Source: Streptomyces somaliensis DSM 40738 (GTDB lineage Bacteria > Actinomycetota > Actinomycetes > Streptomycetales > Streptomycetaceae). Taken from it: 47,116 nt of DNA. Under the pieces are notes generated by a model that saw only the letters and a program-made list of their open reading frames with translations, did no database searches and was not told where the DNA came from. The stretch spans positions 1 to 47,116 of the forward strand of contig JAAXOU010000003.1 of NCBI GenBank assembly GCA_012396115.1, written 5' to 3'. Below are positions 7,225 to 14,731 of the stretch, in pieces (position 1 is the stretch's first letter; every line of letters starts with the position of its first letter). Both the position numbers and the translations under genes were made by a program.

Positions 7225-8556
7225 ATGCCGAAGAACGCGCCCGAGCCCTCGCTGGTCGGTGAGGAGTACGAGGTCGAGGTCGGCCCCGTCGCACATGGCG
7301 GCCACTGCGTCGCCCGCACCGGGGAGGGCCGCGTCCTGTTCGTCCGGCACGCACTGCCCGGGGAGCGGGTCGTCGCCCGCGTGACCGAGGGCGACGAGAC
7401 CTCCCGCTTCCTGCGGGCCGACGCCGTCACCGTCCTCGACGCGTCGAAGGACCGCATCGAGGCGCCCTGCCCGTACGCCCGGCCCGGCCGCTGCGGCGGC
7501 TGCGACTGGCAGCACGCCAAGCCGGGCGCCCAGCGCCGCCTCAAGGGCGAGGTCGTCGCGGAGCAGCTGCGCCGCCTCGCCGGCCTCACGCCCGAGGAGG
7601 CCGGCTGGGACGGCACGGTCGTCCCGGCCGAGGGCGACAAACTGCCGGCCGGCGAGGTCCCGCGGTGGCGCACGCGCGTCCAGTACGCCGTGGACGACTC
7701 CGGCCGGGCGGGTCTGCGCCGCCACCGCTCCCACGAGGTCGAGCCGATCGACCACTGCATGATCGCCGCCGAGGGCGTGAGCGAGCTGGGCGTGGAGAAG
7801 CGCCGGTGGCCCGGCATGGCCTCCGTCGAGGCGATCGCCGCGACCGGCTCGCAGGACCGCCAGGTCGTCCTCACCCCGCGCCCCGGCGCCCGACTGCCGC
7901 TCGTCGAACTCGACAGGCCGGTGTCGGTGCTGCGCGTGGAGGAGAAGGACGGCGGCGTCCACCGCGTCCACGGCCGCCCCTTCGTCCGCGAACGCGCCGA
8001 CGACCGCACGTACCGCGTCGGCAACGGCGGCTTCTGGCAGGTCCACCCCAGGGCCGCCGACACCCTGGTCCGCGCCGTCATGCAGGGCCTGCTGCCCCGC
8101 AAGGGCGACACCGCCCTGGACCTGTACTGCGGCGTCGGCCTCTTCGCCGGCGCCCTCGCGGACCGCGTGGGCGACCAGGGCGCCGTCCTCGGCATCGAGT
8201 CGGGCAAGCGCGCGGTGGAGGACGCCCGCCACAACCTGCGGGACTTCGACCGGGTGCGCGTCGAGCAGGGCAAGGTCGACCAGGTCCTGCCGCGCACGGG
8301 CATCACCGAGGCCGACCTCGTCGTCCTCGACCCGCCCCGCGCCGGCGCCGGCAGGCAGGTCGTCCGCCACCTCGCCGCCCTGGGCGCCCGCCGCATCGCC
8401 TACGTCGCCTGCGACCCGGCCGCCCTCGCCCGCGACCTGGCCTACTTCCGCGAGGCCGGCTACAAGCCGCGGACGCTGCGGGTGTTCGACCTGTTCCCGA
8501 TGACGCACCACGTGGAGTGCGTGGCGATCCTCGAGCCGGCTGGAAAGGGCCGTTGA
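7225..8556 (+). CDS. TrmA/RumA-family class I SAM-dependent RNA (uracil-5-)methyltransferase
   Basis: This 443-residue enzyme has an N-terminal TRAM RNA-binding domain (about residues 10-68), four cysteines placed for a 4Fe-4S cluster (Cys82, Cys90, Cys93 and Cys178), and a C-terminal Rossmann methyltransferase domain with motif I DLYCGVGLF near residue 299, VVLDPPRAG, and the catalytic Cys396 in YVACDP. It ends with the family-typical FPMTHHVECVAIL. Such enzymes make 5-methyluridine in 23S rRNA or tRNA; which nucleotide is not decided by sequence. M. tuberculosis Rv2689c holds the same position. The last 60 bases are one copy of a repeat whose second copy lies at 37781, so the 3' end may have been supplied by an integrated element. 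Confidence 0.92.
   Translation: MPKNAPEPSLVGEEYEVEVGPVAHGGHCVARTGEGRVLFVRHALPGERVVARVTEGDETSRFLRADAVTVLDASKDRIEAPCPYARPGRCGGCDWQHAKPGAQRRLKGEVVAEQLRRLAGLTPEEAGWDGTVVPAEGDKLPAGEVPRWRTRVQYAVDDSGRAGLRRHRSHEVEPIDHCMIAAEGVSELGVEKRRWPGMASVEAIAATGSQDRQVVLTPRPGARLPLVELDRPVSVLRVEEKDGGVHRVHGRPFVRERADDRTYRVGNGGFWQVHPRAADTLVRAVMQGLLPRKGDTALDLYCGVGLFAGALADRVGDQGAVLGIESGKRAVEDARHNLRDFDRVRVEQGKVDQVLPRTGITEADLVVLDPPRAGAGRQVVRHLAALGARRIAYVACDPAALARDLAYFREAGYKPRTLRVFDLFPMTHHVECVAILEPAGKGR
8494..8533 (+). repeat. Direct repeat copy 1, putative attL inside the methyltransferase 3' end
   Basis: Bases 8494-8517 are identical over 24 positions to 37781-37804. After a 3-base mismatch another 13 bases (8521-8533) match 37808-37820 or nearly so at the same offset. 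The repeat encodes FPMTHHVE and VAIL of the methyltransferase C terminus. Both copies are on the plus strand and about 29.3 kb apart. Confidence 0.65.
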
Positions 8557-8748
8557 CCTGCGGTTCGACGGAGCGGTGGCGGGACTCGACCTGATGGGCG
8601 GTATCCAGCAGGCCGAGCCTCCCGGTACTGCCTTCACCCGCGGGTTCGTACTGTCCTGATGGGCGGGGGCGGCAGCACGGCGCACTCGCCGGCACATCTG
8701 CGGAAGCACGTGTCGTCGACCGATGCAACGGGTGACTACACCTACTGC

Positions 8749-8763
8749 GTTGACGTCGTCAAC
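8749..8763. promoter_or_regulatory. 15-bp palindromic operator candidate overlapping a -35 box
   Basis: GTTGACGTCGTCAAC has 7-base perfectly complementary arms around a single central base. It contains TTGACG (8750-8755), a good -35 hexamer, with TGGAAT at 8774-8779 as a possible -10 at 18-base spacing. A near copy is found at 33134-33148 in front of the kinase-helicase operon. A bound protein would block polymerase here. Confidence 0.6.
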
Positions 8764-8809
8764 GGGTGGGACCTGGAATGTGGGGGCCCCTCTGTGTACG
8801 GTGGAGGGC

Positions 8810-10471
8810 ATGCCGGACACACCCCCCACCAAGGCCGGACCGCTGATCACCGGCTCCGAGATCGCTCGGCTCGCGGGCGTCACCCGTGCCGCCGTCTCCA
8901 ATTGGAGACGGCGCTATGACGACTTTCCGGCACCCGCCGGTGGTGGTACGGGCAGCCCGCTCTTCGCTCTGTCCGAGGTGCAGGCATGGCTGGACAGGCA
9001 ACGCAAGGGGCACGATGTCCCCGAGGACGTGCAACTGTGGCAAGCGTTGCGGGGCGCCTACGCGGACGACATGCTGGGCGCACTCGCCGACGCGGCTCAC
9101 CTGCTGGGTGACCCGGCCGCCGAGCCATCCGGGGCACTGCCGCCAGAGGCGGTCCGTCTGCTGCGCGCAGCGGCGGAAGCCGGCTCCGCAGGCGAGACGG
9201 CGAACAGTCTGGCGGAACGCTTCACCGACTCCGTCCGCCGGGCCGGCTCGGATTTGGTGACCTCGTCGCGCATCGTCCGTGCTGTGCGGTACATCGTCGG
9301 AGACGTCCATGCCGACGCGGCCGTCTTCGATCCGGCCTGCGGTATCGGTACGTTGCTCCTGGCGATCGGGCCCGAGCGGGGGCCGCGTCGGTACGGACAG
9401 GAAGCTGACGCACGCAGCGCGCGCTTCGCGCAGCTGCGGGCCGAGCTCACCGGGCGTGTCGAAGTCGACATCGTTCCCGGCGATTCCCTTCGCGACGACC
9501 AGTGGGCCGACCTCAGAGCGGACGTGGTCGTCTGCGACCCACCGGTCGCCGACAGCGACTGGGGGCGCGAGGAACTACTTCTCGACTCCCGTTGGGAGTT
9601 CGGTACCCCGTCCCGTGCCGAAGGGGAACTGGCCTGGCTGCAGCACGCCTACATGCACACTGCGCCGGGCGGGCTGGTCCTGATGGTCATGCCGGCATCG
9701 GTCGCCTACCGGAAGGCAGGCCGCCGTATCCGAGCCGAGCTCGTACGACGCGGCGTCCTGACGCAGGTCGTCGCCCTGCCGCCCGGGAGCGCGGCCTCGC
9801 ACGCCCTTTCGGTGCACCTGTGGCGGTTGCGCCGGCCGCAGTCGCCGGGTGACGAGGCGACCAGTGTCCGCATGGTGGATCTGACCGGGAACGACCCGGA
9901 CGGCTCATTGGAACCGAGGCCCGATCAGGCGGTGGACGTGCCGTTGATCGAACTGCTCGACGATGCCGTGGACCTCACCCCGGGACGGCACGTCAGCGAG
10001 TCCCATCGTGACTACGTCTCCGAGTACGAACGCGCGCGGCACGAGTTGGCGCAGCAGGTGCAGCGATTGGCCGAGCTCTTGCCCGACCTGGCTGAAGGCC
10101 GAGGAGCCAAAGTCCCGGACGGCCCGTCCGTCAGTGTCGCCGAACTCGCGCGTGCCGGACTCGTGGAGTACGGGGATGCCGAACCGGTCTCCGTGAGCGA
10201 CCAGCTCGACACCGACTTCCTCCGGGGTTTTCTGCGCAGCACCCTGAACATCCGCCGCTCCACCAGCGTCAGCGGCACCTTCCGGTTCGATGCGAAGGGC
10301 GCGCGCATTCCCCAGATGGAGATCACCGAACAGCGCCGCTACGGCGCTGTGTTCCGGGCGCTGGGGGAGTTCGAGGAGCGGGCACGAAGGTTGGCCGAAC
10401 TGAGCAGGGAGGCTGCCGCGCTGGCTCGGGACGGGCTGAGCAGCGGCGCCCTCACTCCACCGCCCGACTGA
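8810..10471 (+). CDS. HTH-fused N6-adenine DNA methylase (HsdM-like), motif IV atypical
   Basis: This protein has 553 residues. Residues about 10-65 form a helix-turn-helix with MerR/AlpA-like wing (ITGSEIARLAGVTRAAVSNW, then LFALSEVQAWL). A type I HsdM-like methylase domain follows, with motif I DPACGIGTLLLAI at Asp174. Motif IV reads CDPPVAD at Asp243, where active enzymes have (N/D/S)PP(Y/F/W); the aromatic residue is replaced by Val. The C-terminal third (DLTPGRHVS, coiled-coil ARHELAQQVQRLAELL) resembles a specificity or connector region. No specificity (hsdS) or restriction (hsdR) gene adjoins. ATG 8810 follows GGAGG; the palindrome at 8749 lies just upstream. It may be an active orphan methylase or a DNA-binding regulator derived from one. 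Confidence 0.8.
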   Translation: MPDTPPTKAGPLITGSEIARLAGVTRAAVSNWRRRYDDFPAPAGGGTGSPLFALSEVQAWLDRQRKGHDVPEDVQLWQALRGAYADDMLGALADAAHLLGDPAAEPSGALPPEAVRLLRAAAEAGSAGETANSLAERFTDSVRRAGSDLVTSSRIVRAVRYIVGDVHADAAVFDPACGIGTLLLAIGPERGPRRYGQEADARSARFAQLRAELTGRVEVDIVPGDSLRDDQWADLRADVVVCDPPVADSDWGREELLLDSRWEFGTPSRAEGELAWLQHAYMHTAPGGLVLMVMPASVAYRKAGRRIRAELVRRGVLTQVVALPPGSAASHALSVHLWRLRRPQSPGDEATSVRMVDLTGNDPDGSLEPRPDQAVDVPLIELLDDAVDLTPGRHVSESHRDYVSEYERARHELAQQVQRLAELLPDLAEGRGAKVPDGPSVSVAELARAGLVEYGDAEPVSVSDQLDTDFLRGFLRSTLNIRRSTSVSGTFRFDAKGARIPQMEITEQRRYGAVFRALGEFEERARRLAELSREAAALARDGLSSGALTPPPD

Positions 10472-10482
10472 CGTACGCCGGC

Positions 10483-11217
10483 TCAGCGAGGAACGAACGG
10501 ACTGGGCTCCCCACTCCACGAGACCGCCAGCGCCTCGCGTGCCCGGGTGCACGCGACGAACAGCAGGCAGCGCTCGCGCAGCAGATCCGACTCGTGCCGC
10601 AGGAGGTCCACCGAGGCGGGGGTGACCTCACGCACGAAGGGCACCGCACCCGCGGTCACGCCGAGGACGGCCACACAGCGGAACTCCGGCCCTTTCACGG
10701 CGTGCAGGGCGGACAGCCTCACACCCTCGATCTGGGGCCCCGGGTCGTCCCGGACCCGGGCCACGGGAACACCGGCCGCGGAAAGCTTGTCGCGCACCCC
10801 GTCCAGCAGCACGTCGAAGCGGGTGCGCCCACCGATCTCCGAGGGGCGGACGCCCCGGGAAATCCAGCCTTCCACACGCTCGACCAGCGCGGCGCCCTCG
10901 GCATGTTCGATGCTGTTCTCGACGTGCGGTCGACAGCGCGCTGCCGCGGCCACGCCGTGAGGCGGCACGACAGGCGTCCCAGCCGCGCACATCCTGAGCG
11001 AGGATGACGTGCCGGTACTCCTGCGCCGGGAACTGCTCGGTCCACGGCAGTCGGAGCCTTTCGACCACTCGCTGCCACACCTGCCGCTGTCCGCCTGCGG
11101 CTCAGGTACGGTGAGCTGCCGGAGCTTCGCGATGTCCTTGCGCACGCCGGCCCTGACGTGCTTCTCCAGGACGTCGCAGCTCTCCCGGGAACCGCCGGCG
11201 AACGCGAGCCGCGGCAC
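10483..11217 (-). pseudogene. Decayed C-terminal part of a UvrD/Rep-like helicase
   Basis: Pieces of one protein are spread over different minus-strand frames. VLEKHVRAGVRKDIAKLRQLTVPEP is in one frame (about 11190-11100), VWQRVVERLRLPWTEQF and EYRHVILAQDVRGWDA in another (about 11080-10980), and the UvrD_C end is back in the first frame: VRLSALHAVKGPEFRCVAVLG (motif V region) and ERCLLFVACTRAREAL (motif VI). At least two frameshifts and the absence of the Walker A half show it is broken. It lies between the convergent methylase gene and mcrC, only 40 bases from the mcrC stop. Confidence 0.75.
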
Positions 11218-11257
11218 GAGGTGAACCCCGCACCCGGGACGGACGCTCCGCAGCGGA

Positions 11258-12469
11258 TCACACGTGCGGCGTGCTCACCAGCCGGGCGGCCACCTCCTCG
11301 ATGTCCGCCAGCAACCCGGGGCGGTCCTGGCCGAGGTCGAGGGCGTGCTGGTGGATGACGGTGCCGGCGTGCCGCACCGTGTGGGCGGCATGGGAGGCGT
11401 TGCCCTTGGCGTAGACGAGATGCCCCTCGGGCAGGCCCAGGGCGGTGCAGTACGCGAGCATCTGATACAGGTCGGCGTCGGGGAACCCCTCCCGCTTCTC
11501 GGCCTTGTACTTGGCGTCCACCACGGCACGCACCGCACCGTCCGGACCGTACAGTACGAAGTCGGGCTTCATGCGGATCGCGGCGGCCACGTCGAGGTGG
11601 TGCGGGTCCTGGAGCCGGGCCGAGAGACCACGGGCACGGCATGCTTCCCGCAGCGCGACGGTCACGAAGTCCTCGAAGAGCCTGTTCATGTCGAACAGGA
11701 ACCCGTCGACCCGCAGCCCGCCGACGGCATGCTCGACGGACATGTCGGTGAGGACGGCCTGGGCGAGGTGCAGGGCTTGGTGGTAGCGGGCGTTGAGGCG
11801 TGTGGGCCGCCACCGGGGCAGGGGCTGTCCGCGTACCGGCACGGCGGTTTCGGCCAGCCGGGCGCGCTGGTGCAGGAGCCTGCGGCGCACGTCGCCCGGC
11901 ACGCCGGGCAGCCGCAGCAGGCGTTCCACGGCCGCGCGCAGGATGCGGTTCTCGGCGATGTCGGTGGTGAACTCGTCGTACGCGACCTCGACCGGCAGCG
12001 TGGCGCCGAACCGCCGCCGTATCTGCTCGGACTCCCGGATGCGGCCGCGCACGACGAGGGAGGTCTCCTCGCTCGCCCGGTACCCCTGCAGCAGACCCTG
12101 CCGGAGGGCCCGGTCCACCTGCCGCTCCACGGCGTGAGCGAGGGCGGGCAGCAGATCGCGGTGCCGGGCGGCCTCGACTTCCCCGTCGCGCCAGATGCCA
12201 CTCGGGTGCAGCGAGTACCCGAGGAGGAAGAACAGGCGGTCGATGGGAACCTTGGGCATGACGCGCACGGTGACCGGCGTGTCGGCGCCCGGCACCGTGA
12301 AGGCCACGGCGCCGACCTTGCTGCCCGCCCGCAGGGACCAGTGCCCGGGGGCGTACGGGTCCGGAGACGCGTCCACCACGTCCCCCGCGGCCAGGGCGCG
12401 TCCCACCGCCTCCGGCAGGGGGACGGAGCGGGCGGGGGCGTGTTCGACGAGTTCGACGACCTGGGTCAC
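11258..12469 (-). CDS. mcrC: McrC-family 5-methylcytosine restriction nuclease subunit
   Basis: This 403-residue protein has an N-terminal McrB-binding half (VRVMPKVPIDRLFFLLGYS, typical McrC) and a C-terminal PD-(D/E)xK nuclease with Asp303 in KPDFVLY and Asp318/Lys320 in VVDAKYK, followed by a Gln-Met-Tyr-like element (YQMLAYCTALG). With McrB it would cut DNA carrying modified bases. The GTG start at 12469 overlaps the mcrB stop by 4 bases, so translation is coupled. All catalytic residues are present, so the module looks functional. Confidence 0.92.
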   Translation of the reverse strand: MTQVVELVEHAPARSVPLPEAVGRALAAGDVVDASPDPYAPGHWSLRAGSKVGAVAFTVPGADTPVTVRVMPKVPIDRLFFLLGYSLHPSGIWRDGEVEAARHRDLLPALAHAVERQVDRALRQGLLQGYRASEETSLVVRGRIRESEQIRRRFGATLPVEVAYDEFTTDIAENRILRAAVERLLRLPGVPGDVRRRLLHQRARLAETAVPVRGQPLPRWRPTRLNARYHQALHLAQAVLTDMSVEHAVGGLRVDGFLFDMNRLFEDFVTVALREACRARGLSARLQDPHHLDVAAAIRMKPDFVLYGPDGAVRAVVDAKYKAEKREGFPDADLYQMLAYCTALGLPEGHLVYAKGNASHAAHTVRHAGTVIHQHALDLGQDRPGLLADIEEVAARLVSTPHV

Positions 12470-14283
12470 CCCAGCGACTCCCGGAGCGCGGCCAGTCCGT
12501 ACCGCTTCTCGATGTCCACGCCCTCGCCGTAGTGGTGCTCCTCCAGCAGTGGAAGGATCTTGGTCCGCCAGGTTCGTTCCAGACCGCCTTCCCGGTAGGC
12601 ACCCGTCTTCATCAGGTACGAGGGCCCGATGCGGAAGTCCGCGTCATCGATCCGGGAGTTGAGCGCGTCGAGGAGATCGGCCGGCTCGCTGTCACGACCC
12701 TCACGCGCGAGCCAGCGGCGCAGCAGTCCGCTCGTGGGCTCGGTGCGCGGTGAGAGCTCGACGAAGGCGAAGCGTCGCCGCATGGCCGCGTCGACGAGGG
12801 CGATCGAGCGGTCCGCGGTGTTCATGGTGCCGATGACGAACAAGTTGGGGGGCAGAGCGAAGTCGTCGCCGGAGTAGGTGAGGCGCACGGACTTGTTCCG
12901 GTACTCCAGCAGGAAGTACAGCTCGCCGAAGACCTTCGCCAGATTGGCGCGGTTGATCTCGTCGATGATCAGGAAGTGCGGAATGTGGCGGCTGCCCTCA
13001 CGGGACGCCAGATCGGCCAGTTCGCGCAGCGGGCCTGCGGTGAGCCGGAAGGCGACCTCCCGTGTGTGCGGATCCTCCTGGGGGCGGAATCCCTCGAAGA
13101 AGTCCTCGTACGCGTACGAGGGGTGGAACTGCACGAGTTTCACCTGCTCCGGGCCTCCACCGAGGAACTCGGCGATCTTGAGGGCAAGATACGTCTTGCC
13201 GGTGCCGGGCGGGCCGTAGAGCACCAACTGGCGCTCGTCCCACAACAGGTCGCGCACTTCTCGGAGCCAAGCGACGTCGTGCACCAGGAGTTCCGCGGCG
13301 AGCACTTCCGTCGGGACAGGCAGCTCCAGCTCGCGACGGGCCGTCAGGGCGGGGATCTCGACGCTCGGATCCCGATCGGTCGCCTCGGCCTCCTCGATCA
13401 GGTCCTCGTCGCTTATGCCCAGGCCGTCGATGAGATCCCTCACCGCGGTCAGGTCGACCACGTCATGCTGTGCTGAGAGCTTCTGCTGGAGCGCTTCGGG
13501 CAGCTCCTCGTAGGGGTGCCCCTGCTCCGCCCAGTCGACCGGCCGACGCAGACCGGACCGGCCGTCCTCGGACGCGAGCTGCTCCGCGCCACCGGTGATC
13601 TTGCCGACGTAGAGGCGACCGCCCGAGATGGTGCACATGGTGTCGCCGGGCCGCATCCGGGACAGGAACATGTGCAGCTCCTCGACCAGCTGGACCTTCT
13701 GGTTGTACGTCGCCGTGGAGGCGTAGTCCTCCTCGACGGCGACCCGCAGACGATCCTTGCTGATGCCCTGTTCGACACCTTGGCGCAGGTGCCGGGCCTG
13801 GAGTGTCACCACGCCTTCGGACAGCCACAGCCGCCGGACGAGGTCGAGGCCGGAGACGTTGGAACCGCGCACCAGCCAGGCCCGGTTCGGGCCCCACCAC
13901 ACCTGGTCGAGGTAGTCGGAGAGCGGGTGGCCGTCGGCCGACTTCCACTCCAGCCAGCCGTTGGCGCTGCGGCCGACGAGGATCTCGGCGGCGGCCGACG
14001 GAGAGTTGCACTCGATGTCCTGGGTCGCCTCCAGCCAGCCCGGCCAGGCGGTCGACTCCGTGAGTCTCCCGTCCTCGATCAGCCGCTGCCTCAGCCGGTA
14101 CGACGACGGCATGCGGACAGGGAACGACGGCACGACCTGCGGGCGCCCCGGGGACCCGGCCAGGACGACGAACTTCTGGCTCCCGTTCGTCCCCTTCTCC
14201 GTCAGCAGTCGTCCTCGAGCCTCGGGGCCTCCACCCGGCAGGCGGAGCCGGAACTCCGGGTACTGCGTGTCGTCGTCGGCCAT
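12466..14283 (-). CDS. mcrB: McrB-family GTPase with N-terminal DUF4357
   Basis: This protein has 605 residues. Residues 1-105 match DUF4357 (GSQKFVVLAGSPGRPQ, SYRLRQRLIEDGRL, SAAAEILVGRSANGWLEW), a small domain found with restriction and GIY-YIG proteins. A middle region (about 110-330) carries no domain I recognise. The AAA+ motor follows: Walker A GPPGTGKT with Lys363, Walker B LIIDEINR with Asp441, and the McrB GTP signature MNTADRS. The protein powers McrC by GTP hydrolysis. The usual McrB DNA-recognition domain (DUF3578, or EVE/YTH/NEMO-like) is absent, so the middle region or DUF4357 may read the target. ATG 14283 has GAGGGGG upstream. In-frame starts further 5' add sequence without similarity. 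Confidence 0.9.
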   Translation of the reverse strand: MADDDTQYPEFRLRLPGGGPEARGRLLTEKGTNGSQKFVVLAGSPGRPQVVPSFPVRMPSSYRLRQRLIEDGRLTESTAWPGWLEATQDIECNSPSAAAEILVGRSANGWLEWKSADGHPLSDYLDQVWWGPNRAWLVRGSNVSGLDLVRRLWLSEGVVTLQARHLRQGVEQGISKDRLRVAVEEDYASTATYNQKVQLVEELHMFLSRMRPGDTMCTISGGRLYVGKITGGAEQLASEDGRSGLRRPVDWAEQGHPYEELPEALQQKLSAQHDVVDLTAVRDLIDGLGISDEDLIEEAEATDRDPSVEIPALTARRELELPVPTEVLAAELLVHDVAWLREVRDLLWDERQLVLYGPPGTGKTYLALKIAEFLGGGPEQVKLVQFHPSYAYEDFFEGFRPQEDPHTREVAFRLTAGPLRELADLASREGSRHIPHFLIIDEINRANLAKVFGELYFLLEYRNKSVRLTYSGDDFALPPNLFVIGTMNTADRSIALVDAAMRRRFAFVELSPRTEPTSGLLRRWLAREGRDSEPADLLDALNSRIDDADFRIGPSYLMKTGAYREGGLERTWRTKILPLLEEHHYGEGVDIEKRYGLAALRESLG

Positions 14284-14731
14284 GGAGCCCCCTCGTACCG
14301 CTGGTTCGATCTCGGCCGCAGCGTACTGGCCGCCGCTGACACGGCCACCGGCTTTCGGCCTCGTCGTTCGTGGCGCGCGGTACGGTGCCCGCCGCGGACG
14401 GGGAGCCGCTGATCGAGGGGCCGGCGTGCTGGACGGGAAACCGGGCCACCGGCTTTCCCGGACGACGCCTTCGCCGGCGTGGACCTCTCGGACGATGAAC
14501 CCCTCCGGGCCGGATGCCGTCGAGCGAAGGAAGGACTCGCCATCCGCGGGACCCCTGTCACATCGTCGGCCTGCCGCCCGGCCGTATGCGGCCGGGAACA
14601 CGGCCCTCACCCGGCCGGGGCACCGGTCCGACGGCGCAATGGCCGCCACCGGCGCAGGGTTGTGATCCCCTACGGTGTGTCTTCTCGGGATGATCTCCCG
14701 GATGCGGACGGGGACTTGAGGAGGGGGACAC
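14284..14731. other. Intergenic region between divergent mcrB and DUF2786 genes
   Basis: No coding sequence is supported in these 448 bases. Both neighbours must start transcription here. TACGGT at 14671-14676 is a possible -10 for the plus-strand gene, and the complement of 14320-14325 (TACGCT) for mcrB, but neither has a convincing -35 box. The 15-bp palindrome seen elsewhere in the island is not present. Confidence 0.5.
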
